From positions 186,001 through 250,000 of the forward strand of contig NZ_PVTF01000012.1 in the NCBI RefSeq assembly GCF_003002815.1: a DNA stretch of 64,000 bases. Reading direction: 5' to 3'. The notes under the pieces are model-generated. The model ran no database searches. It was not told where the DNA came from and was given only the letters and a program-made list of their open reading frames with translations. The position numbers and the translations under genes were made by a program. The stretch is from Umezawaea tangerina (lineage in GTDB: Bacteria > Actinomycetota > Actinomycetes > Mycobacteriales > Pseudonocardiaceae). Shown here piece by piece: positions 24,203 to 32,486 of the stretch; position 1 is the stretch's first letter, and every line of letters begins with the position of its first letter.

Positions 24203-25176
24203 GCCGCACCGCGGCGGGTGGGTGCGGTGCGGGGTTTGGCCGCTCCGGCACGGAGTCCTGCGGTGATGACGCGGCGGACCTCGTTGTCGGTGCACCCGCA
24301 GGTGTCGGTGATCATGTGGACTGCGGCGGTGGTGAGTTCTACTTCGGCTCTAGACGCGGGGAGCAGTCCTCCCGCGACGAGTTGCCCCAGTGCGGTGGAT
24401 GCCACGTAGAGCACGATGTTGTGCTCGTTCGGTGCGGCCGCTGCGACCTTGTCGACCTCGCCCCGTATTGCGGCGGTGACGTAGGCGGGGAGCCTGTCCA
24501 CGGCGCTGTGGACGGGCCGTGAGACGGCCGTGACGGGCCTGGGAGCAAGGCGGTGGACCAACCAGGTGGGCAGATCCAGCATCGGGAGTTCGCGGGTGAT
24601 CCGGTACGGGCCGTCCGGGGTGGTCGATCCGGGTGCCATGGCGTAGCCGCCGTGCCCGCGGGTGTCGATCTTCCAGCCCAGTCCGTTGCCGCGCTCGTTC
24701 TGGGTATTGCCCAACTGCACCCCTTGGGGTGCCCGGTAGAACAGGTGCGTCCCGCCGCTGGGTGTGGCCCCGGTCAGGGTGCCCAGCGGTACGGGCTGCC
24801 CGGCCTGGGCGCAGACGGACCGGAACGTGTCCGCCCCGGTCCGGACCGGCTCCCCGCGTCTAGAGCCGTCCTTGGGTTGCTCGGTCGGTGACCGTGGGAC
24901 GTCGAGGTCGACGAGTACGAGGTTGCTGGGCCCGCAGGCGACACCGACGTTGCACCCGCCGTAGCGGGTGCTGCCCCAGATCCATCGGACCAGGTCCGGA
25001 TCTGCCACGGCGCGTTGCTCCCATCCCTGGTGGGTGGTGGCGCAGATCCCGGTGTGAGGGCAGGAGGTTTGCCCGTGGAAGGCAGGGGGTCTCTTGGATT
25101 CCGGGTGGACAGGGAAGACGTGCCATCCGCGGGCAACCGCGTCCAACGCGACGGCAAGCATGCGCGACGTGCTCAC
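24199..25176 (-). CDS. Bifunctional DNA primase/polymerase (prim-pol)
   Basis: 325 residues. An archaeo-eukaryotic primase-type domain occupies the first ~210 residues: metal-binding VLVDLDVP (Asp90, Asp92), the SGGTHLFY strand (140-147), and GHGGYAMAPGS (174-184) for nucleotide binding. A helical C-terminal part follows (EVRRVITAGLRAGAAKPR). It should prime and extend DNA during autonomous replication of the excised element, together with the DUF3631 ATPase. The start is GTG 25176, with AAGGGA upstream. Confidence 0.93.
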   Translation of the reverse strand: MSTSRMLAVALDAVARGWHVFPVHPESKRPPAFHGQTSCPHTGICATTHQGWEQRAVADPDLVRWIWGSTRYGGCNVGVACGPSNLVLVDLDVPRSPTEQPKDGSRRGEPVRTGADTFRSVCAQAGQPVPLGTLTGATPSGGTHLFYRAPQGVQLGNTQNERGNGLGWKIDTRGHGGYAMAPGSTTPDGPYRITRELPMLDLPTWLVHRLAPRPVTAVSRPVHSAVDRLPAYVTAAIRGEVDKVAAAAPNEHNIVLYVASTALGQLVAGGLLPASRAEVELTTAAVHMITDTCGCTDNEVRRVITAGLRAGAAKPRTAPTRRGAA

Positions 25177-25357
25177 GGTGGAGTCCCTTCTGTGGGGCGG
25201 GTGAAGTGGTGGTGCGGTGCCGCGCCGGGGCGGTGTGGTCACGTCCGGCGCGGCACCGGGTCGATACGCGAGGGGCCCGGTGTGGGGCCCGGTGCTGCGT
25301 GGTCGCCTGAGGCAGTCCACGAAGTGGTCGTTCCGGGTTCCGCTGGTGGGCGAAGGT

Positions 25358-25534
25358 CTAGAGCAGGGTGACGGTGCAGGGCAGGCCGGTCAGGTCGTCG
25401 GACACGTCGGTGTGGACGGTCACGCTGTCCCACTCGCCAACGGTGCACCTCTTGGTGACGGTGGCTTCCCGGCCGGGGCGGATGAGGATGCGGTCGCCGG
25501 GCCTGAGGTCCAGGACGTTGACGGTGCGGGGCAT
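25358..25534 (-). CDS. Small hypothetical protein, beta-rich (58 aa)
   Basis: 58 residues, MPRTVNVLDLRPGDRILIRPGREATVTKRC..., with a predicted SH3-like all-beta pattern (LRPGDRILI is a common small-barrel motif). GGAGATACC precedes the ATG. It is one of several small AICE proteins between replication and transfer genes. Function unknown; a similar GD-I pattern occurs in the small protein at 31386. Confidence 0.65.
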   Translation of the reverse strand: MPRTVNVLDLRPGDRILIRPGREATVTKRCTVGEWDSVTVHTDVSDDLTGLPCTVTLL

Positions 25535-25598
25535 GGCGGTATCTCCTTGCGGTGTTGGTGGTGTCACGTCCCCTTGCGGTGCTGGGGTTTTCGTGTGG

Positions 25599-26147
25599 TC
25601 AGCGGCCGAATCGGAACCCGACCTGTTGGGCCACGACGTCGTCACCGCTGGCGACGTTGGTGTTGCTTCGAGGCTGGCCGTGGCCGGTGGCGCGGTGGAC
25701 CCGGTCCACCGCGCGCTGGACTTTCGCGAGAGCGTCGGCGACCACGTCGGCCACCTGGTCGTCGTCGAGGTCGGGGCCGATGCCGGTCACGTCGTGCTGA
25801 CTGCCGACGCGCGCGTTGCCGGTCACGCTGTTGACGTTGTGGATGGTGAAGCCGATACGGCGAGGCTGGTCCTGGTGGCCCATGTCGGTGTCCTTTGTGG
25901 TCGATGAGGTGTGGTCGGTCACGTCCCCGCACTGATCTGCGGTGTCGTGGGCGGCGGCTGTGTGCTTGGCGTCCTGGTGGGCTTGCCGTGCCGCGGTGAG
26001 CCGGTCGCGTGCCGCGGTGACCTGGTCGTCGTCGCCGGTCTGTTTCGCCTTGCGTAGTGCGGCTTTGGCGCGGGACACGGACTGTCGGGTGTTCTGTGTG
26101 GACCGTCCGCCCGCGCCGGGGCAGCGGCGTCCTCCTGCTCTGCACAT
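25599..26147 (-). CDS. Hypothetical AICE protein, two-part
   Basis: 182 residues. The N-terminal half is basic and helical (MCRAGGRRCPGAGGRSTQN, then VSRAKAALRKAKQTGDDDQVTAARDRLTAARQAHQ, a likely coiled coil). A hydrophilic linker is followed by a second half starting MGHQDQPRRIGFTIHNVNSV. ATG 26147 has GGGGA upstream. An internal ATG at 25883 also has AGGA, so the frame may produce two proteins or be a fusion of two formerly separate small genes. No family recognised. Confidence 0.6.
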   Translation of the reverse strand: MCRAGGRRCPGAGGRSTQNTRQSVSRAKAALRKAKQTGDDDQVTAARDRLTAARQAHQDAKHTAAAHDTADQCGDVTDHTSSTTKDTDMGHQDQPRRIGFTIHNVNSVTGNARVGSQHDVTGIGPDLDDDQVADVVADALAKVQRAVDRVHRATGHGQPRSNTNVASGDDVVAQQVGFRFGR

Positions 26148-26183
26148 GTCACGTCCCCTTGCTGTGCTGGGTTTTGGGTGGGT

Positions 26184-26357
26184 TCAGTGGGTCCGGTCGT
26201 AGGCCTTGCAGGTGGGGCACCACGTGCGGTTGGTGAACCAGGTCCACACGCCGTGCGCGCCCTGGATGGCCTGACCGCACGCGGTGGTGGACTTGCCGGT
26301 CCACCAGGACTTTGCGACCTCGACGTGGATCAGGTTGTCGTCGTCTGCGCCGCTCAT
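26184..26357 (-). CDS. Small zinc-finger-like protein (57 aa)
   Basis: 57 residues, MSGADDDNLIHVEVAKSWWTGKSTTACGQ...TWCPTCKAYDRTH, with one isolated Cys and a WCPTC knuckle that may bind zinc. The many Trp residues are notable. AGGGGTTCCTG precedes the ATG. Small Cys-containing proteins of this size are common between tra and replication genes in AICEs. Function unknown. Confidence 0.6.
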   Translation of the reverse strand: MSGADDDNLIHVEVAKSWWTGKSTTACGQAIQGAHGVWTWFTNRTWCPTCKAYDRTH

Positions 26358-26530
26358 CAGGAACCCCTTTGTGACTGTGAGTGATCGACTGCGGGTATGT
26401 AGGAGCGACCTGCAAGGCGCGACCTGTGGTGCTGGGCGCGGGCTTGCCGGTGATGCAGGGAAGAGGGGAAACGGAGTGGAACAGCCTTGGTTCCGGCCGT
26501 TCCAGCCGGTCGCAGGCTTAGTTTGTTGAT

Positions 26531-26633
26531 CTTCCCCTGGCTTGATCAGCACTGGTGGGATGCGGGGAAGAGGGGTGGGGAAGTCGCGGGGGAAATTTCC
26601 CCCCGTCGACTCCTCTTCCCCATGGTCTTCCCC
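26531..26633. repeat. GGGGAAG repeats and nested palindrome next to tra (candidate clt)
   Basis: Five exact copies of GGGGAAG or its complement (26531, 26564, 26577, 26615, 26627) within 103 bp. Outer inverted copies at 26564-26573 and 26612-26621 enclose a perfect 16-bp palindrome GGGGGAAATTTCCCCC at 26588-26603. It lies 18 bp past the end of the tra gene. In pSAM2/pSVH1-type systems the cis-acting transfer locus with short repeats bound by TraB lies next to tra, so this is a candidate. It could instead be a terminator. Confidence 0.45.
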
Positions 26634-26650
26634 TGTGTCCGGCAGCGCTT

Positions 26651-28912
26651 CTAGTCGTCGCTGTCGGTGTCGTCGCCAGTCGCGTCATCCACATTCTCAT
26701 TACGCTGAGTGAGAACTGTGGTGACCTCGGCCAGGGCCAGGACGCTGTCTCCCCGGTACTTGCGGATCTGCACTCCGACCGTGTCGAGCATGGCGCTGAA
26801 CGCTTGCGAGGACATGCCGGTGTAGGTGTCGGGATCGTGCTCGATGAGTCGGGCCAGCACTACGGTGGTGCGCACCCGAGGCTCATCGCGCAACGCGGCC
26901 TCGATGTTGGCCAGGTGATCGACCGGTACGGGCTGCTCGGTCGGTTCGGTGGTCGGGTCCACGGTGCGGCCGTAGCGCTTGAGAATGGCCATCGCACGGG
27001 CGATGACGCCGTAAGCCTCCTTTGTGGACACGTAGTGCGTGCGGGTGATGACGAACGCCTGGCCGGTGGGAATGTCCTCCACTTCCCCGGTCGCGACCAC
27101 GGTTCCGGCGTCCACCATCGGGCGCAGGTCCTGCGGTCGGGCGCCGCGGTCCACGGCGTCGGCCAGGATCATCCGGGCGGTGGACTCGTTGGGGACGTTG
27201 AGCGCGCACCGCACGTGCGCGCCCTCACGGACCCGTACGGGCAGCGTCCGGTCATCAGGCCGCTGGGTGGCCTGCATCAGGTGGACGTTGACCGCGCGTG
27301 CCTGGTCGTGCAGCTTCTTCGCCGCCTTGACCGCGCGGGCGTCGGACTTGGTGCCTCCGATGGGGTGCTCCGCGCCGTAGAGCACCTGGCACTCGTCGAC
27401 GAACAGGTAGATCGGGTGGAAGCCCGATCCCTTGCGCCGCGACAGTTCCCGGCTGATCGGCCCGACCACGTTCTGATCGGATTTGGCCTGGTAGCGGCGT
27501 TCCATCTCCGCCACACCCCACTCGAGCATCTCGCAGGTGGCTTCCGCGTCCTCCGGAGTGGACCCTTCGATGTAGCGGGTGGCCCGCGGCTGGAACATCT
27601 TCCAGTCGCCGTCGCCCTTGAGATCGGCCACCAGCAGTTCGACCGTCGGGTCCAGCGCCAGGCCCAGGGCGAGCAACCGCATGACGGTGGACTTGCCCTG
27701 CTTGGAGGTGGCGCCGATCAGCCAGTGCTTTTGCAGCATCCCGACGGCGATCTGTTCCTGGCGCATGGTCGCGCCCCAGGGCAACCGGTCGCGGAAGACG
27801 TCGAACTCCCCGTCCGCGAGCAGCGGCCACGCGGGTGCGGGCCGGTCCATGGTGCCCTTGTCCGCGATCCACAGGTCCAGCACGCGGGCATCGGCCGCGG
27901 GGTCGCGCTGCGGCCACACCTCGTGCTTGTGACGGCCCAGGTTGCCCGCCAACAGTTCCACCTTCGCGGTGGCCAGCAGATCGGCCGCGACCACACCCAA
28001 CGGCAACCGGATCTGGGTGTAGGTGCCGCCTCCCTGCTCACGGGGCTGGATCAGGTACTCCAGCGCCCCGCCGTGCTTGAGGAACGCAGCCAGTTCCTTG
28101 ACCTTGACGTGGGCCAGGGCGCGGTTGATCAGGTCTGGGGTGATCTCCGAATCCATCTCGGCGCGCTCGGTCTCCGACACCAGCCAGCGCGGCACCATCG
28201 CGGAGCGGCGACCCTCGCGCCACGCGGCGAACAGCAACGTGGGCAGCGTGCCCCACATGACGATCTGCACCGCCAGGCCGATCAACACTCCGAGGACTCC
28301 GAGCACGTCACCGACCATGTCCCACCAGGCGAACCAGTTGGTGCCACCAGGACTGAACTGGAACACGATCCCGGCCACCAGCAGCACACCGGCCAGCACG
28401 GTGATCGTGACGAACAACGCTTTGAGCGCGGAGAACAGCGTGGCGGGCAGTTGCTGCAACCGCTGCGCGCGCCCGTCCTTGAGCAGTGCCAGCCGCTCGG
28501 TCCACTCGGCCAACGCCACCCGGTCGCCGACCTGACGGGCCAGGCGGATCTGTTCACGGACATGGCCGTGAGTGGCCGCGTCGGCAGCGCGGCGCGCCCA
28601 ACTGGCGTGTCCTTGGGCCACGGTGACCGCGGACCGGACGGTGACACGAGTGCCCTTGCCCAGTCCGCGCCGCGAGTGGGACGCGCCGGTCTTGACCTTG
28701 CGCCACACCACAGGGGGAACCGCGGGGCGACGGACCTTCACCGCCCCCGCCGTGGTGGTGTCGGCGGGGGCGGTGCGGACGGGGGCGTCGTCGGGGACGA
28801 TCTCCCCCGCCACGATGATGCGGTCCAGACCGGCGCCGGGCGCGACCGTGTCCGGTCCTGCCTCGTCGGTGTCACGACCGGGAAAGGGGTAGACGTTGGT
28901 TGCTTCGGACAT
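26651..28912 (-). CDS. FtsK/SpoIIIE-type DNA translocase, conjugal transfer protein (TraB/TraSA-like)
   Basis: 753 residues. A basic N-terminal region precedes two or more membrane helices (about 164-185 and 201-222). The motor domain has Walker A GATSKQGKST (400-409) and Walker B LFVDECQVL (about 503-510). The C-terminus ends with a winged-helix-like region (TGMSSQAFSAMLDTVGVQIRKYRG) that may read repeats on the DNA, as the gamma-like domain of TraB does. A single such protein suffices for double-stranded mycelial transfer in AICEs. ATG 28912 has GGAGGTG at the right distance; an in-frame GTG three codons earlier overlaps that site. Confidence 0.93.
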   Translation of the reverse strand: MSEATNVYPFPGRDTDEAGPDTVAPGAGLDRIIVAGEIVPDDAPVRTAPADTTTAGAVKVRRPAVPPVVWRKVKTGASHSRRGLGKGTRVTVRSAVTVAQGHASWARRAADAATHGHVREQIRLARQVGDRVALAEWTERLALLKDGRAQRLQQLPATLFSALKALFVTITVLAGVLLVAGIVFQFSPGGTNWFAWWDMVGDVLGVLGVLIGLAVQIVMWGTLPTLLFAAWREGRRSAMVPRWLVSETERAEMDSEITPDLINRALAHVKVKELAAFLKHGGALEYLIQPREQGGGTYTQIRLPLGVVAADLLATAKVELLAGNLGRHKHEVWPQRDPAADARVLDLWIADKGTMDRPAPAWPLLADGEFDVFRDRLPWGATMRQEQIAVGMLQKHWLIGATSKQGKSTVMRLLALGLALDPTVELLVADLKGDGDWKMFQPRATRYIEGSTPEDAEATCEMLEWGVAEMERRYQAKSDQNVVGPISRELSRRKGSGFHPIYLFVDECQVLYGAEHPIGGTKSDARAVKAAKKLHDQARAVNVHLMQATQRPDDRTLPVRVREGAHVRCALNVPNESTARMILADAVDRGARPQDLRPMVDAGTVVATGEVEDIPTGQAFVITRTHYVSTKEAYGVIARAMAILKRYGRTVDPTTEPTEQPVPVDHLANIEAALRDEPRVRTTVVLARLIEHDPDTYTGMSSQAFSAMLDTVGVQIRKYRGDSVLALAEVTTVLTQRNENVDDATGDDTDSDD

Positions 28913-28948
28913 GCCGGTCACCTCCTGCGGTGAAGTCGGGTCGGCGGG

Positions 28949-29956
28949 TCAGTGGGTGGTGCGGTTGAGGGCGTCGCGGACCTCGGTCGCGGTGGCCATC
29001 GAGCAGGACAGCGCCCGGCGGATCGGCCGCACCCCCACGTCCGGGCGCAACTGGCCCGCGGTGATGAGTGCCCGTACCCGCTCGACCAGCGCGGCCAGTT
29101 CCGGGCGGGGTCCGGCGGGGGTGTTTGCGCTGCACGATGGGCCAGTGACCCCGTCACCGTCGGTAGCGTGGATTCCCGCGGTGGTGCGCAGTGCGGTGTG
29201 GTGCAGGTCGGCGAAGCGGGCCAGGATCACCGGCAGGGTGTGGGTGACCGCCACCGCGACGATCGGCCCCAGCAGGTGCACCACGACCGGCGCGAGGGTG
29301 AACGCCTGCCCGGCCGGGAGCGTCCAGGGCAGGTAGGGCCAGATGTTCATGAACACGATCAGGGCGAGGAACACCCGCTCGATCCGGGTCACCGCGGTCG
29401 CGTCCAGCGGGGTGCCGCGCACCGCGAGGTAGGCGCGGGCCCCGACGATCATCAGCAGTGCCAGGGAGCACACCGGCTCCACCAGCCACGCCAGCCACCA
29501 CCCGACGGAGTAGGGCTGCGAGGTCGCCGCGGCGAAGTGCTGCACCCCGGCGGTGGACCACGCCAACCCCAGCACGAGGGCGGCCATGCCGAGGGTGATG
29601 ACCAGGCGGCGCATCCGGGCGTCGCGGTAGGCCAGCGCGGCGGGGTCCTGGTCGAGCAGGTAGAGCTGACCCGCGCGCCGCACGGCCTTGCGGCGCTTGC
29701 GCACGGACTCGGACTCGATCAGGAACGGCGTGTCGTCGTCGTCGAGTTCGAGCAGTTGGGCGGCTTCGGTGTGCTCGGCCAGCCGCTTGGACACCCGCTT
29801 GGACATGATCGGCGTGGCCACCGGGGCCGGGGTCGGGGCGGGCGCGGTCGGTCGGGGTGCGACGGAGGCCAGGTGCGCGGTGAGGGCGTCCAGCCCGCGG
29901 GTGATCTCGTCGTCGTGGTCGCCTGGGTCGTCGGTGTGGTCGGCGGTGGTGCTCAT
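28949..29956 (-). CDS. SpdB-like membrane protein (DUF2637-like)
   Basis: 335 residues: an acidic Pro-rich N-terminus, four predicted membrane helices between about 120 and 260 (LVITLGMAALVLGLAWSTAG, GWWLAWLVEPVCSLALLMIVG, and two more), and a helix-turn-helix-like C-terminus (LRPDVGVRPIRRALSCSMATATEVRDALNR). This arrangement is typical of SpdB/DUF2637 proteins, which help spread the element between mycelial compartments. The start overlaps the stop of the next gene upstream (ATGA). It lies directly upstream of tra. Confidence 0.75.
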   Translation of the reverse strand: MSTTADHTDDPGDHDDEITRGLDALTAHLASVAPRPTAPAPTPAPVATPIMSKRVSKRLAEHTEAAQLLELDDDDTPFLIESESVRKRRKAVRRAGQLYLLDQDPAALAYRDARMRRLVITLGMAALVLGLAWSTAGVQHFAAATSQPYSVGWWLAWLVEPVCSLALLMIVGARAYLAVRGTPLDATAVTRIERVFLALIVFMNIWPYLPWTLPAGQAFTLAPVVVHLLGPIVAVAVTHTLPVILARFADLHHTALRTTAGIHATDGDGVTGPSCSANTPAGPRPELAALVERVRALITAGQLRPDVGVRPIRRALSCSMATATEVRDALNRTTH

Positions 29957-30294
29957 CGGAACCCCCTCGGGTGGACGTGGTGCGCGGGAATGCGGGCGGA
30001 TGCGGACAGGCGTGCCGCGGTGATCAGGGCCGGGACCAGCAGCACCGCGGCACGGGAGACCGGGTCGGGCAGCAGGGCCAGGCCCACGAACTGGGCACCG
30101 CCGATGAGGCAGGTGAGGAGCAGGACCCGCAGGGCGCGGGACCCGGCGCCGCGGGCGTGGCGCAGACGGGCGGCGGTGCGCGCGGCGCGGTAGCGGACAC
30201 CGCGGACCACCCACCACATGCCCAACACCGACAGCAGCGCCAGTGCGGCGGCCCACGGGAGCACCGCGTCCGGGACGTGGTCGGGCAGGGTCAT
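29953..30294 (-). CDS. Small membrane protein of the spread module
   Basis: 113 residues with two predicted membrane helices (VLPWAAALALLSVLGMWWVV and VLLLTCLIGGAQFVGLALL) and a third weaker one, separated by a strongly basic loop (YRAARTAARLRHARGAGSRALR). Overlaps both neighbours by ATGA. Probably an Spd-type accessory membrane protein; no specific family is recognised. Confidence 0.7.
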   Translation of the reverse strand: MTLPDHVPDAVLPWAAALALLSVLGMWWVVRGVRYRAARTAARLRHARGAGSRALRVLLLTCLIGGAQFVGLALLPDPVSRAAVLLVPALITAARLSASARIPAHHVHPRGFR

Positions 30295-30560
30295 CGGCCA
30301 CCGCCGTAGGCGTGCGCCGTGCCGCGGTAGTGGAGGAACGGGGCGGGTTCGGGCAGGTCGGTGGTCCCGTGCTCGTGCGCGGCCTCACGGGCGGCCTGAC
30401 CAGCGTCGGCGATCCGGTCGGCGACCTCGGCGACCAGGGCGAACGCGTAGGCGGTGACGCGTGCGAGCAGGGTCAGGGTGGTGATCAGGACGTAGGCGAT
30501 GGCGGCGGGGACGGACAGGGGGCGCAGGACCGCGCGCACGCCGAAGACGGTGGTGGACAC
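30291..30560 (-). CDS. Small membrane protein of the spread module
   Basis: 89 residues with a hydrophobic N-terminal half (LSVPAAIAYVLITTLTLLARVTAYAFALV) and a hydrophilic tail. It starts at GTG 30560 with AAGGAG upstream and overlaps the next gene by ATGA, so it opens the spd-tra transcription unit. Function inferred only from position. Confidence 0.65.
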   Translation of the reverse strand: MSTTVFGVRAVLRPLSVPAAIAYVLITTLTLLARVTAYAFALVAEVADRIADAGQAAREAAHEHGTTDLPEPAPFLHYRGTAHAYGGGR

Positions 30561-30660
30561 TGGTGGGGCTCCTTCTGGTCTGGTGACGGGTCAGGGGGTG
30601 TTGTGAGGCCCGGTCCGGCGGAACGTCCGGCCAAGTTCGAGCCGCCGGACCGGGGCACAG

Positions 30661-31101
30661 CTAGCGGGACAGTGCGGTGAACAGGTCCAGCGCGTCGGCC
30701 AGGACCGCGGCGTGGTCGAATGCCAGCGCGGTGGGCAGGGTGTCGATGCGGACCCAGCGGGCCATCACGGCGTCGTCGGCGCCGACCGCGATGGGCCGGT
30801 CCGGGACGATCGCGAGGAACGCGACGCTGACGACTCGGCCGCGGGGGTCGCGGTCGGGGGTGTCGTAGATGCCGACCTGGTGCAGACGGTCCGGGGTGAC
30901 GGTGACGCCGGTTTCCTCGGCGAGTTCGCGCACCGCGGCCTGGAGGAAGGTCTCGCCGGGCTCGACGTAGCCGCCGGGGAGGGCGAGGTGTCCGGCGAAC
31001 GGGGCGTGGCCGCGTTCGATGAGCAGCACGGACGGGAGCCCGGTGGGGTCGTGGCCGATGACGACCATGTCCGCGGTGATGTTGGCGTTGGCGGTCTTCA
31101 C
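30661..31101 (-). CDS. Nudix hydrolase
   Basis: 146 residues with a complete Nudix box, GGYVEPGETFLQAAVRELAEETGV, which binds the metal and the diphosphate of a nucleoside diphosphate derivative. ADP-ribose-like or NADH-type pyrophosphatases share the following SVAFLAIVPD and A.WVRIDTLP segments. Nudix genes are frequent in AICEs, where one of them has been linked to control of replication or excision; the target here is unknown. It starts at GTG 31101 with GGAAGCGAG upstream. A 100-bp gap separates it from the spd genes. Confidence 0.9.
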   Translation of the reverse strand: MKTANANITADMVVIGHDPTGLPSVLLIERGHAPFAGHLALPGGYVEPGETFLQAAVRELAEETGVTVTPDRLHQVGIYDTPDRDPRGRVVSVAFLAIVPDRPIAVGADDAVMARWVRIDTLPTALAFDHAAVLADALDLFTALSR

Positions 31102-31172
31102 GATGGTTCTCGCTTCCGGTCGGTGTCCTGTGTGGACGGTGCGGTGTTCCGGGTGGTGGGGCTGTGCTGGGG

Positions 31173-31358
31173 TCACACGGGCTTGTTGACGGTGACCTTC
31201 TCGTTGGCGCCGAAGTAGGTCTTCGTGCCGTCGTCCATGGTGATCAGGACGTCCGGGCCCTTGATCTCGACGGAGGCGACCAGACCGGCCAGGTTGGTCA
31301 ACGAGGCGCCTTTCCTGACGTTCTTGGCGGAGACGGGTGTGGGGTGGGTCCTACCCAT
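31173..31358 (-). CDS. Small hypothetical protein (61 aa)
   Basis: 61 residues, beta-rich (VASVEIKGPDVLITMDDGTKTYFGANEKVTVNK). GGAGAACC lies ahead of the ATG. The pattern looks like a small beta-barrel of the type also seen in its upstream neighbour at 31386-31565; both end in V-T-V-x(1,2)-P. They may be diverged duplicates. Function unknown. Confidence 0.6.
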   Translation of the reverse strand: MGRTHPTPVSAKNVRKGASLTNLAGLVASVEIKGPDVLITMDDGTKTYFGANEKVTVNKPV

Positions 31359-31385
31359 GACGGGTTCTCCTCGCTGTCGGTGCTG

Positions 31386-31565
31386 CTAGGCGGGGCGGTA
31401 GACCGTGACGCGGGCGGTGGTGGCGAAGCTGGCCCGGTTGCCGTTGGTCAGGATGGCGATGACGTCGGTGCCGACGGTGGTGGTCGTGGAGACGATGCCG
31501 CGGCTGGGGATCTGGTCGCCGGATCGGAGGTTGGGGGCGGGAAGGTCGGTGATGGTCTGGAGCAC
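31386..31565 (-). CDS. Small hypothetical protein, beta-barrel-like (59 aa)
   Basis: 59 residues, MDVLQTITDLPAPNLRSGDQIPSRGIVSTTTTVGTDVIAILTNGNRASFATTARVTVYRPA (written here in short: starts MDVLQTITDL, ends RVTVYRPA). It starts at GTG 31565 with AGGAG seven nt before. All-beta pattern and the SGDQI segment resemble the small protein at 25358. No family recognised. Confidence 0.55.
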   Translation of the reverse strand: MLQTITDLPAPNLRSGDQIPSRGIVSTTTTVGTDVIAILTNGNRASFATTARVTVYRPA

Positions 31566-31603
31566 GTCGACACTCCTGAGGGTGTCCGGTGTGGATGGTC
31601 GGG

Positions 31604-31750
31604 TCAGCGGGTGCGGGCCGGGGTGTGGCACCGGGTGGCGAAGGTGCCGCAGTGCACGCGGGTGGTGCCGGTGCCGGTCCGGGCCTCCACGGTCGGCTGA
31701 CCACAGTCGTGGCAGGGCTTGTTGGTGCCGACGGGATCGGGGATGTTCAT
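31604..31750 (-). CDS. Small zinc-ribbon-like protein (48 aa)
   Basis: 48 residues, MNIPDPVGTNKPCHDCGQP ... HCGTFATRCHT, with a CHDC knuckle and later HC and RC positions that could complete a zinc ribbon. GGGAGGA precedes the ATG, which overlaps the stop of the upstream gene by ATGA. Too short for most gene finders but well supported by the ribosome site and coupling. Confidence 0.6.
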   Translation of the reverse strand: MNIPDPVGTNKPCHDCGQPTVEARTGTGTTRVHCGTFATRCHTPARTR

Positions 31751-32052
31751 CGCGGGGTTCCTCCCGTGCTGTGGTGGTCGACAGTGCGGGCCAGCGCACG
31801 GAACGTCCGTCCCTGGCCGTAGGCGAAGTACTCGACCTCTCCGGAGTCCATTCGGACCGCGTCGCCGTTGAGGGCGGTCGCGAGGTGCGCGATGGTGTCG
31901 CGCAGTTCGGGGTACCGGTCCACGGCGGCGATCAGGTCAAGCAACAGGGGCTTGCCGAGCTGCATTCGGCGCCACAGCTCGATGGCGTCCGCCGCGGTCA
32001 ACGTCCGCGCGTCGGGCGTCTCCGTCACTGCGACGGGCGTGGGGCCGGGCAT
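31747..32052 (-). CDS. Hypothetical AICE protein (101 aa)
   Basis: 101 residues, helical (TAADAIELWRRMQLGKPLLLDLIAAVDRYPELRDTIAHLATAL), ending with a small beta segment (GEVEYFAYGQGRTFRALART). It overlaps the downstream gene by ATGA and the upstream gene by TGATG, so it belongs to the coupled small-ORF string. Family not recognised. Confidence 0.65.
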   Translation of the reverse strand: MPGPTPVAVTETPDARTLTAADAIELWRRMQLGKPLLLDLIAAVDRYPELRDTIAHLATALNGDAVRMDSGEVEYFAYGQGRTFRALARTVDHHSTGGTPR

Positions 32053-32486
32053 CACGCCACCGCCGCGGGGGTCGTGGTGATGGTGCGCAGCAGCGCGGAC
32101 GGGCTGATCTCCACGTGGGTGCCGCGGGTGGGGGCGGGAAGACCCAGACCGGTGAACACGGTGGCGGTGTCGGCGGGGGTCAGGTGGTTCCACACCTGCA
32201 TGGCGTGTCCGTCGATTCGGGTCTGCGCGGCGATCTGCGTGAACGTGTCGGCAACCGAGAAGCTGACGGTGCAGTCCAGCGTGCGGGCCCAGTTGGTCAC
32301 CGCGGTCGCCACCCCGGTCAGGTCGCTGTCCGGTGACAGTTGCAGGGCGATCTCGACTTCGACGTCGTCGGACACGAGCAGCGGGCGGAGGTTGATGCCG
32401 ACCACACGCGGGAGGTCGGGGTGGTCCTGGAGCAGACGCGCGGCCACGGTCGCGGCATGGGCCAGGGCGGTGAGGTGGTTGTCCAT
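32052..32486 (-). CDS. Hypothetical AICE protein (144 aa)
   Basis: 144 residues starting MDNHLTALAHAATVAARLLQDHPDLPRVVGINLRPLLVSDD, with alternating helix and strand and a VEVEIALQLSPDSDLTGVATAVTNWARTLDC middle. GGAGG stands 8 nt before the ATG. Its first 169 bp overlap the open tail of the upstream zinc-binding ORF in another frame. Codon use favours this frame in the overlap. Function unknown. Confidence 0.65.
   Translation of the reverse strand: MDNHLTALAHAATVAARLLQDHPDLPRVVGINLRPLLVSDDVEVEIALQLSPDSDLTGVATAVTNWARTLDCTVSFSVADTFTQIAAQTRIDGHAMQVWNHLTPADTATVFTGLGLPAPTRGTHVEISPSALLRTITTTPAAVA

Noticed and set aside
26555-28933. 792-codon plus-strand frame antisense to the tra gene
   Set aside because: Shadow frame of high-GC coding DNA; the minus strand encodes a clear FtsK-like protein.
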